Of a DNA stretch of 36,880 bases, positions 1-6,800 are shown one piece after another. The stretch spans positions 1 to 36,880 of the IMG/VR virus record IMGVR_UViG_3300009545_000044. One strand, given 5' to 3'. How positions within the stretch are numbered: position 1 is the stretch's first letter; every line of letters begins with the position of its first letter. The stretch comes from a virus. The notes beneath the pieces were generated by a model, which did no database searches, was not told the DNA's origin, and saw only the letters and a list, made by a program, of their open reading frames with translations. The translations under genes were made by a program, and so were the position numbers.

Positions 1-368
1 AGGTCCCAGGTCATGCCTCGGATGGAGCCCTTGATTTCGGTCTCACGCAGGTTGACCAGTTGCTGGGTGACTTCCTGGGCGTAGCCGGTGACGCTGCCCA
101 CGGTCTGGAAGTGGGCCATCTTGAACTGGTTCTGAACGTAGGAGCCGTTGGAAACCGGGGAGGCGCCGCCGTCGCTGACCCAGCCACCGGAGGCGACCTG
201 TGTGCGAGTGTTGAAGTTGTAGACGTCGGTCGGCCAGGCAATAGCCGGGATGGCGGTGACCAGCGGGGAGTAGCGGCGCTGGAGCTCCACCATCACCGGG
301 TCGATGACCTTGGGCAGGAACGGGGATGCGCCGACGGCGTTGAGCGCCTCGCGCAGTTCGGCAGTCAA
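1..368 (-). CDS. Major capsid protein, HK97-fold type (N-terminal part; gene leaves the window)
   Basis: The minus strand read from TTG at 366-368 gives an open frame to the window edge, beginning TAELREALNAVGASPFLPK and continuing through QRRYSPLVTAI and PTDVYNFNTR to a stretch ending GYAQEVTQQLVNLRE. This polar, beta-rich N-terminal pattern is that of actinophage HK97-type major capsid subunits, which form the icosahedral shell. Its place directly downstream of the protease/scaffold gene fits the standard order portal, protease, scaffold, capsid. GAGGT lies six bases before the TTG, and no ATG or GTG in this frame fits better. About 122 residues are visible; a full subunit usually has 300 or more. 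The family call rests on position and general pattern, as the diagnostic core lies outside the window. Confidence 0.72.
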   Translation of the reverse strand, partial: MTAELREALNAVGASPFLPKVIDPVMVELQRRYSPLVTAIPAIAWPTDVYNFNTRTQVASGGWVSDGGASPVSNGSYVQNQFKMAHFQTVGSVTGYAQEVTQQLVNLRETEIKGSIRGMTWD

Positions 369-427
369 GGGGATACCTCAATGCTTTGATAGTCACGGGT
401 GTGACCATCGCTGCCGTGAGGCACCAT

Positions 428-441
428 CCCCGAGCACGGGG
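428..441. other. Small hairpin between protease/scaffold and capsid genes
   Basis: CCCCG (428-432) and CGGGG (437-441) form a five-pair stem with a four-base loop, followed by a G run on the plus strand. A second short repeat, GTCAC/GTGAC, lies at 392-396 and 401-405. The gap between the protease and capsid genes often holds a weak terminator or processing site that raises capsid yield relative to upstream genes. There is no T tract on either strand, so this is only a candidate. Confidence 0.25.
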
Positions 442-513
442 GGGGTGGCGGTCTAGGACGTGCGGCTGCCGGCCGCAGGGTCATGCAGGACTTCGTGGTG
501 CCGGGTCCGCGTT

Positions 514-2331
514 TCAGGCGCGCGGGACGCGGCCGTTCAGGACGTAGGACTCCAGCTGCGGGAAGGCGTACTTGGAGAACTCGGCCTCGGTGTACTCGTG
601 CAGGGGCTTGTTCGGCCAGCCTTCCGGCAACCCGTTCTCGTTCAGGGCCGGGTCCGTCGCCGCACCCGGCGCGGTGCCCGGGGCGGTGGCGGTCAGTCCC
701 TTGCGTCCGCCGCCGAGCTGCCCGGACTCGACCAGGTCCTGCACCCGGACTGCGACCTGTTCGGAGACCAGGCGGACGATGCGCTGGTCCTCGGTCTCGG
801 CCACCGGCGCCGGTGCGGCCGCGGCCTGCACCTGAAGTGCGGCGGTCTGTGCCGCAGCGGCCTGCGCCAGAGTGGCCGCACCGGCCGGACTTCCGATCAG
901 CCCCGCCAGCAGGGCGAGCTGGTCGGCGGTCGGCGCCGAGGCAGCGGCTTCAGCGACCGGCGTGGCCGGCGCCGTCTCGACCGGCACCGGCGCGGCAGCC
1001 GGGGCCGGGGCGATCGCGGCGACCAGCTTGCCGATCATGTCGGTGAGCTTGTCGAGCTTGTCCGGCTCAGCGGCGGCCGTGGCCGGCACGGCGGCAGGTG
1101 CGGTGTCGGCCGGCGCGAAACCGGCGGTCGGGTTTGTCGGCTCCTCGGCCACAGCATCGTCCTCTTCATGTACGGGGTCAGGGATGTCCGGCGCCGGGAC
1201 CGGCGCGGCAGAAGTAGATGGGGCAGCAGCCGCGATTTCGGCGGCCCGCGCCGCCGGTGCGGCCTCGGTGCCGTCGCTGGGGATGTCAATGTCGGCATCC
1301 AGGTCCGGGCCGATCGCCTTGATCGCGCCGAGGGCGCCAGTCATGGCGGCGCGGCCGACCGCGTCCAGGTCGTGCGGGTCCAGCTGATAGCAGGACACGG
1401 ACACCTGCGTCGGTCCGTTGGTCAGGCAAATTCGGTAGGCGCCGCCGAACCCCGGGGTTCCATCCCCCGCGTCCTCCGCGACTATCCGGGTCGGGGCCTC
1501 GATCAGCCATCCGGCCGTGGAGTCGGTGTAGACACCGAACTCGGTCAGCGCCTTCGTGGCACGGCCGCGGACTCGCTTAAGCTGGGCAGCGGTGTAGTGC
1601 CGGGCGGTGCCGGTCTCGCGCAGCGCGAACCAGGCAGCCTTGGCATGCTCGACCGTATCCAACGGGAACCGCTTCACGCCGCCGGGCAGGTAGTCACCGC
1701 GGTCGGCGTATGCGACCGGCGCGCGCTCAGCGGGGTCTGCGGTCTCGACGAGCTCGGGGGCCGGCGCGGCCTCGACGATCCCAAACTGGACCGTGTTCTC
1801 CCACGACTTCCCGGAGTTCGGCGCCGTCGGCGGGACGTTCGGCACCTCGGCCGCCGAGACGACCACGGCGTGTGCGCCGGAGACCCCGGGGTTGGCGGTG
1901 AAGTCCAAGCCGTCGATCTCCAGATCGTCGGCGGTCTCCACGGTCGTGCCGTTCTCAGTGGTGGCCTTGCGCGGTGGTGCGGCCCAGCGGCCTCGGATGC
2001 TGACCCCGCGCAGTGCCGCCGAGGTGTCCGTCTCGGAGGTGGGAAGCAGTCCGGCGATGGTGGGTCCGTGGCCGGCGTCGGCGATCTCGCCCTCGTAGCG
2101 GGCGGCGCCGGTGTCGTCCTGCCAGATGCGGGTGACTCGTCCGACGATCCGAGTGGAGTCGTCCCCTGCGCCATGGTGGGTGCGCATCGTAATCGGCGAG
2201 TCGCCGCTGTTGATACGGGCGTTGGCGCGCTCCACCAACTTGCTGATGTTCTGAGCCGTGTACAGGCGGTTGTTACGCGAGATACCCGGGGCGATCGCCA
2301 CGCCCGTGATCATTGCCAGCGGCTTCGCCAC
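514..2331 (-). CDS. Prohead maturation protease fused to scaffold-like region (605 aa)
   Basis: Residues 1-125 look like a phage prohead serine protease of the assemblin-like fold: ITGVAIAPGISRNNRLYT at the N-terminus, a histidine motif RTHHGAGDDSTRIVG near residues 50-64, and a serine motif ALRGVSIRGRW around S111. Residues about 210-265 (GVKRFPLDTVEHAKAAWFAL, then TARHYTAAQLKRVRGRA) match the DUF6582 segment found in many actinophage proteins. Residues about 345-530 are rich in Ala, Pro and Glu with helical stretches, as expected of a scaffold that is cleaved and lost during head maturation. The end (WPNKPLHEYTEAEFSKYAFPQL) is compact again. The start is GTG at 2329-2331 with GAGGGAG upstream. 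In the family this enzyme cleaves scaffold and capsid inside the procapsid. The His/Ser assignment is by pattern only. Confidence 0.75.
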   Translation of the reverse strand: MAKPLAMITGVAIAPGISRNNRLYTAQNISKLVERANARINSGDSPITMRTHHGAGDDSTRIVGRVTRIWQDDTGAARYEGEIADAGHGPTIAGLLPTSETDTSAALRGVSIRGRWAAPPRKATTENGTTVETADDLEIDGLDFTANPGVSGAHAVVVSAAEVPNVPPTAPNSGKSWENTVQFGIVEAAPAPELVETADPAERAPVAYADRGDYLPGGVKRFPLDTVEHAKAAWFALRETGTARHYTAAQLKRVRGRATKALTEFGVYTDSTAGWLIEAPTRIVAEDAGDGTPGFGGAYRICLTNGPTQVSVSCYQLDPHDLDAVGRAAMTGALGAIKAIGPDLDADIDIPSDGTEAAPAARAAEIAAAAPSTSAAPVPAPDIPDPVHEEDDAVAEEPTNPTAGFAPADTAPAAVPATAAAEPDKLDKLTDMIGKLVAAIAPAPAAAPVPVETAPATPVAEAAASAPTADQLALLAGLIGSPAGAATLAQAAAAQTAALQVQAAAAPAPVAETEDQRIVRLVSEQVAVRVQDLVESGQLGGGRKGLTATAPGTAPGAATDPALNENGLPEGWPNKPLHEYTEAEFSKYAFPQLESYVLNGRVPRA

Positions 2332-2348
2332 GCTGGAGCTCCCTCGCT

Positions 2349-2365
2349 ATGAAGTTGTGTTGTGT
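2349..2365 (-). repeat. ACACAACT-type repeat upstream of the protease gene
   Basis: The plus strand shows ATGAAGTTGTGTTGTGT just upstream (minus-strand sense) of the protease gene. The same ATGAAGTTGTG unit occurs at 9138-9148 upstream of the first gene of the terminase cluster, and related TTCAGTTGTGT units occur at 6790-6800 and 9127-9137. All lie at ends of late-gene blocks, which would suit an operator or activator site. Function is inferred from position only. Confidence 0.35.
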
Positions 2366-2471
2366 ACGGGGACGTTTGCCGATCACGGGTCGACGGCAGA
2401 ACTCTGATGCGTGGGCTTCCCAGCTAGGAGGCGACTGCTAAGGCGCTCACGCCGCGCTTCCCCCGGGGGGG

Positions 2472-2566
2472 CCTGCATTGGGCAGGCAGGCGCGCTAGAG
2501 ACACCCAGGCATTTGACGTGCCGGGACTCTGGCGCGCGCTTGAGTGTCAGGTCCCGAGAAGGGACC
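2472..2566 (+). promoter_or_regulatory. Structured leader before the 51-residue peptide gene
   Basis: Three inverted repeats lie in a row: CCTGC/GCAGG near 2472-2486; an 11-pair stem with one G-U pair between 2490-2500 and 2527-2537; and GGTCCC/GGGACC (2550-2555 and 2561-2566), whose loop and right arm contain the Shine-Dalgarno of the downstream TTG start. Folding of the last hairpin would hide the ribosome site. The region also serves as the 5' side of the protease gene on the other strand. Confidence 0.35.
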
Positions 2567-2570
2567 GACG

Positions 2571-2726
2571 TTGACCAGCATCCTCGCCACACTCAGTACG
2601 CTCCTGACGGCGCTGACTTCAGCCGGAGCCCTCGGCTGGGAAATCGCCAAAGCACGGCGTGAACGCCGTACAAACCGAGATCAGGAGCAGCCAGACTCCG
2701 CGCATGACGGCCGGACCAAAGACTGA
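2571..2726 (+). CDS. Small hydrophobic/cationic protein (51 aa), unknown
   Basis: The frame starts at TTG 2571 after GAGAAGGGA (2556-2564); the same ribosome-site wording precedes the minus-strand gene starting at 3147, which supports this start. The product begins TSILATLSTLLTALTSAGAL, one probable membrane-spanning segment, followed by a highly charged tail (KARRERRTNRDQ). A longer version from GTG 2544 is possible but would overlap the hairpin. It is transcribed against the surrounding late operon, in a gap between structural genes, so it is likely cargo expressed separately from them. No family is recognised; a small membrane peptide, holin-like or toxin-like protein are all possible. Confidence 0.5.
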   Translation: MTSILATLSTLLTALTSAGALGWEIAKARRERRTNRDQEQPDSAHDGRTKD

Positions 2727-2757
2727 GGACAGCAAGGTCTCCATCGCGACAACCGGC

Positions 2758-3147
2758 TTACCGGCCGGTCACAGTGATCTGGATGCCGGTTGCAGCCGTG
2801 CCAGCGCCGCCCAGGGTAACGGTCACCCGCCCCATCGCGGGCAGCACCAGCGCGGAGCTGTGCAGGCCGCCGCACACCGTGTAGGTGCCAGCTGCTGTGA
2901 TCGCGGCGGTCTTCACCATCGCGGCGATCGGATTGCCGGCCGGGTCCACACCGTCAAGCTGCACGGTGAGCGCCGGGTTGGTGCCGGACAGCGCCCCGGC
3001 CGGGACGGTGACGGCCAGGAGCACGTCGGTGCTGGCGGACAGGTCGACCGGGCCAGAGGACACCGATGCGGTGGCGAAGTCCTCGAACCCGTTGACTGCC
3101 GAGTTGAACAGCGTCGCCGCGTTGGGGGCGTAGACCGGATTGGACAC
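2758..3147 (-). CDS. Minor structural protein, possibly head decoration (129 aa)
   Basis: GTG at 3145-3147 follows GAGAAGGGACCC and opens a 129-residue frame. The product is almost entirely beta-strand-like, rich in Val, Thr, Ala and Gly (VLLAVTVPAGALSG, GRVTVTLGGAGTAATG), with no charged patches or enzyme motifs. That pattern, and the place between the portal and protease genes of the late operon, suggests a virion surface or head-decoration protein. It directly follows the 3312-3166 gene with 18 bases between. I recognise no named family. Confidence 0.6.
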   Translation of the reverse strand: MSNPVYAPNAATLFNSAVNGFEDFATASVSSGPVDLSASTDVLLAVTVPAGALSGTNPALTVQLDGVDPAGNPIAAMVKTAAITAAGTYTVCGGLHSSALVLPAMGRVTVTLGGAGTAATGIQITVTGR

Positions 3148-3165
3148 ACCGGGTCCCTTCTCGGC

Positions 3166-3312
3166 TCAGCCGATCCGTTTGGGCAGGAAGCAGGTCACGT
3201 CCATCGCCCGTAGCGGATGAGACGGCACAGTGGCTGGTTCCAGCGCCACCAGCGGTTCAGACTCCGAAGCGGCCTCGGATACGTAAACCACTACATGATC
3301 TTGATTTGCCAT
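3166..3312 (-). CDS. Small protein of the head operon (48-68 aa), unknown
   Basis: An open minus-strand frame ends at 3166, 18 bases before the start of the 129-residue gene, so the two are probably co-transcribed. ATG at 3310-3312 gives a 48-residue protein beginning MANQDHVVVYVSEAASESEP; GTG 3372 or ATG 3363 would add up to 20 residues. None of the starts has a strong ribosome site, so the N-terminus is uncertain. The C-terminal half (HPLRAMDVTCFLPKRIG) has no recognised motif. Small proteins of this kind between portal and protease genes are common in actinophages but unassigned. Confidence 0.45.
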   Translation of the reverse strand: MANQDHVVVYVSEAASESEPLVALEPATVPSHPLRAMDVTCFLPKRIG

Positions 3313-3421
3313 AGGCCTAGATTCCAGGCGCACGTTACCTGAAACAGGGTTAATGTGTACCATTTTGTTCACTATTGGCGTCAGCTCTTTAGCAGAAGCC
3401 TTAGTCAGATCATGTGGGCTT

Positions 3422-3475
3422 CGATATCGTGAGCTCGGAAGCGCTTCCTCACCGACCGACTTCTCTGCGGAGAAG
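3422..3475 (+). promoter_or_regulatory. Palindrome cluster and hairpin upstream of the 30-residue peptide
   Basis: Three perfect palindromes lie almost edge to edge: CGATATCG (3422-3429), GAGCTC (3431-3436) and GGAAGCGCTTCC (3437-3448). A hairpin CTTCTC-TGCG-GAGAAG follows at 3460-3475, ending ten bases before the AAGGAGG ribosome site. The layout fits a dyad operator plus a structured leader controlling one very small gene. No clear -35/-10 pair can be fixed. Confidence 0.4.
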
Positions 3476-3501
3476 CTGTCCCGAAAGGAGGTGGCGGTTT
3501 C

Positions 3502-3594
3502 ATGAAGAAGAAGCCTGACGAGCAGCAGTTGCGCATCGCCGCGCTGCTAATCCAACTCGCCGGGCTGGTCATCACGGTCTTCAAGACCCGCTGA
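3502..3594 (+). CDS. 30-residue membrane peptide, unknown
   Basis: ATG at 3502 follows a near-consensus AAGGAGG (3485-3491), the best ribosome site in the left arm. The product is MKKKPDEQQLRIAALLIQLA followed by GLVITVFKTR: a charged N-terminus, one short hydrophobic helix (about residues 12-27) and a basic end. The gene is bounded by palindromes in front and a 14-pair terminator hairpin seven bases behind, and points against the structural operon, so it appears to be an independent mini-cistron. Size, charge and layout resemble type I toxin peptides or small membrane regulators, but there is no sequence evidence for either. It could also be a phage membrane peptide acting in superinfection exclusion. 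Confidence 0.6.
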   Translation: MKKKPDEQQLRIAALLIQLAGLVITVFKTR

Positions 3595-3600
3595 CCAGAC

Positions 3601-3645
3601 GAAGCTCACGCCCGAGCTGGTATCCCGGGCGTGAGCTTCTGTCTC
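3601..3645 (+). terminator. Rho-independent-type terminator after the 30-residue peptide
   Basis: GAAGCTCACGCCCG (3601-3614) pairs perfectly with CGGGCGTGAGCTTC (3626-3639) across an 11-base loop, followed by TGTCTCTT. Fourteen perfect pairs directly behind a stop codon make termination likely, although the T tract is broken. The 137 bases to the portal stop at 3783 hold the palindrome GTAGCTAGCTAC (3679-3690) and no convincing gene. Confidence 0.75.
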
Positions 3646-3782
3646 TTGGCAGCTCAGCGCACCAATCACTAAGAGAAGGTAGCTAGCTACACCCAAAATC
3701 GTACTGCGGTTTTACAGCGCCTACATGAAAAAGCCAACAGGCCAGGACCCTAAAGGCGGCACCAGAGGGGAACCCAGGCGCC

Positions 3783-5324
3783 TCATAGCAGGATCTTGGT
3801 CTGTTCGCGGCTGACCTCCTCGGACCGCGCCAGACCGGTGACCGCTTTGGACAGGTCAGCCAGGCCCACGAGGATCGCCGCCGCCCACGGCGGCATGTGC
3901 TCCGCCTCGGCTGTCTCACCCATGCCGCCGGTGACCGGTTTGGCCAGGCCGCCGTTGAGGTCGGCGGCCGGGTTAGCGGAGATGGTCGGGTCCTGTGCTG
4001 CAACGCCGGGGGCACGCTTGGCCAAGACCATCGCCTCGGACATGACAGCGATGTCACGCCAGAGGACCAGGTTCTGGCGGTCGACCAGGACTGCGGTGTC
4101 GCCGCCGGGCACCGGGGGTTCGCCGATCTCGGCCCGGTACCTGTTGAGGGTCCAGGAGCCGTTGCGCAGCCGGGCGTCGCGAATATCCTCGACGATCTTG
4201 GAGTCTCGCCAGTCGATGTCGCCGAACTTCAGCCGCCACCCGTCGATCCGGAACCCGTTCTTGACCAGGTGGAAGTTGAGCTTCTCCAGGACGATCTCGG
4301 CGATGGGTGCGCAGGTGTTGACGCGGAAGGTGCGGTCTTGGGCTTCGCCGGTGCCTGCGCCCAAGTGGCCGGCCTCGATCACACCGCCCTTCGCGGGCGG
4401 CACGCCGTAGACGGCGAGGATCTCGTCGCGCTTCTGATCCAGGAAGGAGATGGCATCGACGATGCGCGCCGGGGCCAGCTCCTGGACGTGGGCGCCGCCC
4501 TTGGTGATGATCGGGCGGCCGACGTTGTCGGAGCCGAGGTTACGCTGGGCGTACATCGCATCCCAGCGGCGCACGTCGGAGGAGGACATACCGGCGGGCA
4601 TGTCCACATGGACTGTGGGCGGGTTGCCTCTCCTGAAGACTTGCTTGCTGTTCCCGGCGGCGAAAAGCCAGCACGTGATGGGCAACATCGCGGCCTGCGT
4701 GGGGGACAGTCCAAACACGCCGGTACGCAAGGAGTCGTAGGGGATGTGGATGACTTCGCGGGTCTCGAAGGTCGCGCGCTGCCCGTACTCGGTCACCTGC
4801 ACGTATCCACTGATGTGACCGTGGGCGTCGGCGATCGGGTAGATCGAAGGGCAGTCGAGGTTGTACAGGGCCACCGGCTGATTGCCGACCCACACCAGTT
4901 CCAAGTAGGCGTCGCCGTAGACCAGAAGGTCCACGATCGCGCCGCGCATCACCTGGCGGATGTCGTCGCGGGAGTTGCACCAGGCGAGCATCCGCTCCAA
5001 GGCGAGGACGTTGGCCGGCTTCACCGGCTGGGGCTGGTCGCCCTGGCCGGTGTCGGAGTCCCAGTCGGTGACCAGGCCACCGGCCGTGATGGTGCGCACG
5101 ATTGCGTTAACGGCGGAGAAGGCCCAGGGGCAGGCCACGTAGGCGTCGTACAGGGTCTTCAGGGTGGTGCGGCGGTCGGCCGGGCCGGCGTTGCCGATGC
5201 CCTGGTCGTACTCGCCGATCCCGGTGTCCGGGATCCCGTACTCATACCCCTTTCGCTCCACCTGCGCCGGGGCATAGACAATGTCTTTGCTTGGGCGGCG
5301 GCGCAGTGCGGCACGTAGACCCAC
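3783..5324 (-). CDS. Phage portal protein (513 aa)
   Basis: The portal is the dodecameric ring at the head vertex through which DNA enters and leaves and on which the terminase docks. Supporting patterns are AFSAVNAIVRTITAGG near the N-terminus, VMRGAIVDLLVYGDAYLEL, the strand-rich centre (VALYNLDCPSIYPIADAHGH, then REVIHIPYDS), GVFGLSPTQAAMLPI, and late DQKRDEILAVYGVPPAKGGV, all typical of HK97/SPP1-type portals of actinophages. Length (513 aa) is usual for the family. The start is GTG 5322-5324 with AAAGGTGG upstream. It lies between the terminase and protease genes, as expected, though two plus-strand cargo genes separate it from terL. Confidence 0.88.
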   Translation of the reverse strand: MGLRAALRRRPSKDIVYAPAQVERKGYEYGIPDTGIGEYDQGIGNAGPADRRTTLKTLYDAYVACPWAFSAVNAIVRTITAGGLVTDWDSDTGQGDQPQPVKPANVLALERMLAWCNSRDDIRQVMRGAIVDLLVYGDAYLELVWVGNQPVALYNLDCPSIYPIADAHGHISGYVQVTEYGQRATFETREVIHIPYDSLRTGVFGLSPTQAAMLPITCWLFAAGNSKQVFRRGNPPTVHVDMPAGMSSSDVRRWDAMYAQRNLGSDNVGRPIITKGGAHVQELAPARIVDAISFLDQKRDEILAVYGVPPAKGGVIEAGHLGAGTGEAQDRTFRVNTCAPIAEIVLEKLNFHLVKNGFRIDGWRLKFGDIDWRDSKIVEDIRDARLRNGSWTLNRYRAEIGEPPVPGGDTAVLVDRQNLVLWRDIAVMSEAMVLAKRAPGVAAQDPTISANPAADLNGGLAKPVTGGMGETAEAEHMPPWAAAILVGLADLSKAVTGLARSEEVSREQTKILL

Positions 5325-5483
5325 GCTTTTGCCACCTTTCGATGTAAAGTTACGTGCCGAGCCCTCTGAGCGCGCGGTTGACTCTTTGGCATGCGCCCGC
5401 TGTCCGCCCCCTGCCCTACCTGTCGAGATCTCAACGGTTCAAAACTTGGGGCAGGGCAAACGGAACTGCTGCACCATGGATGC

Positions 5484-6434
5484 ATGTCTAGTTCCTCTGG
5501 GATACCGCACTACCTACCGGCGAGCATGATCGGCGGCTTCGGCGTCCCTGGAAAGGGCAAGGACAGCGGAAATCTTCGGCTCGCTCGGGTTGCGGTACGC
5601 CTAGCTGCGGACTCCGGCCGAATTCTTCCGAACCAGCGAGCCGAAACGATCGCAAAAGAGCGCGATGCGTACGCTTTCGATAACCCGCCGCCAGGAGTCG
5701 ACCGGAACATCATCGACAAGATCTGGGATTCGTACGAGGCAAAGCTGCCTAGCGCGATCAGAGCGCTGGAGCGAGGAAGCTTCACCCCGAGCGACTGGCG
5801 GACAGTGTTGGAGCACATGATTGGCCAGTCGGCTCGCAGCCCGGACTACCTTGTGAGGGCGGCGACCTACCTTGCCACACAGAGAATCGGGACCCCAACG
5901 CGGGACGAGCTCCAGCTGGAGCGGCTCAAGACGTTGGCCAACACGCCCGCTTTTATGGCGGACTGCCGATACGCCCTCGTACGCCGGCCTGCGGACGGAC
6001 CACGGTTCTTCGTGAATGACAAAGGCTACGCAGCGCCGCTTCAAGACCCCGAGACTGGCCTGGCGAACGTCGTCTTCCCCCTTTCCCCAGAGATCGCCGT
6101 GCTGATGGTGGTCGGCGCGGGGCAACCGAGTGATAACTTCGATGTCCGTCCAATGCGGAAGTTGACCATGACGCCCGCCACCGTCGCGCTCATCAACGAA
6201 GCTTCATGGCAGCTTTCAGGCATCCAGTTCCTCATCGGTCACCCGCAGGACATTCCACATATGCTGCGCCTGGATGCCGCCAAACCTCTACAACCACCCC
6301 TGCTGGGACCGTACCGCGGAACCGGAGACGCAGGACTCTGCGACTGGGCGGTTTCGACCGAGGTTGCCTCGCGGCTCACAGTGTTCAACGTGAACGGAAC
6401 GTGGATTGGGGCAGGGCCAAGCCCGAACGTCTGA
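5484..6434 (+). CDS. DUF4238-like protein, cargo gene (316 aa)
   Basis: The N-terminus SSSSGIPHYLPASMIGGFG, with the later segments AYAFDNPPPGVDRNIIDKIW and IAVLMVVGAG, fits the DUF4238 pattern (a His-Tyr-x-Pro start, central helical region, late beta strands). The function of that family is unknown. ATG 5484 is preferred because it opens directly before the conserved start; the frame stays open to 5391 but that extension is not protein-like. No Shine-Dalgarno is visible, so the mRNA may be leaderless. The gene is inserted, on the opposite strand, between portal and terL, and its third-codon positions are less GC-biased than its neighbours, suggesting recent acquisition. Such inserted genes often alter the host during lysogeny, for example in defence against other phages; here that is inference. 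Confidence 0.6.
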   Translation: MSSSSGIPHYLPASMIGGFGVPGKGKDSGNLRLARVAVRLAADSGRILPNQRAETIAKERDAYAFDNPPPGVDRNIIDKIWDSYEAKLPSAIRALERGSFTPSDWRTVLEHMIGQSARSPDYLVRAATYLATQRIGTPTRDELQLERLKTLANTPAFMADCRYALVRRPADGPRFFVNDKGYAAPLQDPETGLANVVFPLSPEIAVLMVVGAGQPSDNFDVRPMRKLTMTPATVALINEASWQLSGIQFLIGHPQDIPHMLRLDAAKPLQPPLLGPYRGTGDAGLCDWAVSTEVASRLTVFNVNGTWIGAGPSPNV

Positions 6435-6547
6435 AGCCCGGTCATCTTCCACCACGGCAAAGGGTCACCAGTTTCGAGATGTAGCCCTCGCGCTTCGGAG
6501 TGTTGCGCCACTCTTAGGCTTCTACGACGAACGAGAGGCGGAACGAA

Positions 6548-6781
6548 ATGCCAGTGGGCAGTGACGAGTCGGAGACCCATCGCCAGGCAATCCTCACCAA
6601 GGAGCAAACCCGCCGCCTGGTGACCATTCGAGTGGTAGAGACGCTGGCATACATCGCACGGAAGTTCGCCGATGCAGCAACGGAGATCGCGTCGAAGGCC
6701 GCTGATGAACACTTTGGCGGCGATGCGCAGCAGCAGCGCGGCGCGCCGGAGATCCGCCGCGCTGCCACCACACAATATTAA
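6548..6781 (+). CDS. Small helical protein (77 aa), unknown
   Basis: ATG 6548 follows GAGAGGCGGAAC. The product is mostly alpha-helical and charged: SDESETHRQAILTKEQTRRL, then VVETLAYIARKFADAATEIA, with a loose Arg/Gln-rich end. It lies 113 bases downstream of the DUF4238 gene on the same strand and could be co-transcribed with it. It ends 18 bases before the terL stop, which lies on the opposite strand. No family is recognised; an adaptor or small regulator is possible. Confidence 0.5.
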   Translation: MPVGSDESETHRQAILTKEQTRRLVTIRVVETLAYIARKFADAATEIASKAADEHFGGDAQQQRGAPEIRRAATTQY

Positions 6782-6800
6782 GTTGTCTATTCAGTTGTGT
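6781..6800 (-). repeat. AGTTGTCT/AGTTGTGT repeat between terL end and cargo gene end
   Basis: The plus strand reads AGTTGTCTATTCAGTTGTGT across the point where the 77-residue gene and terL converge. The unit TTCAGTTGTGT is identical to the one at 9127-9137 upstream of the terminase cluster, so terL and terS together are bracketed by the same short sequence. Confidence 0.35.

Noticed and set aside
460-2352. Long plus-strand frame opposite the protease/scaffold gene
   Set aside because: It is the GC-rich mirror of the real gene: repeated Arg/Gly runs, no ribosome site, no motif.
2490-2537. tRNA gene
   Set aside because: The 11-pair stem has no tRNA arms or conserved T-loop sequence; elsewhere in the window no tRNA pattern was found by eye.
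2383-2592. Minus-strand 69-residue frame upstream of the protease gene
   Set aside because: No ribosome site, and it overlaps the structured leader and start of the better supported plus-strand peptide.
3897-5318. Long plus-strand frame opposite the portal gene
   Set aside because: Shadow frame made open by high third-position GC; the minus strand has clear portal patterns.
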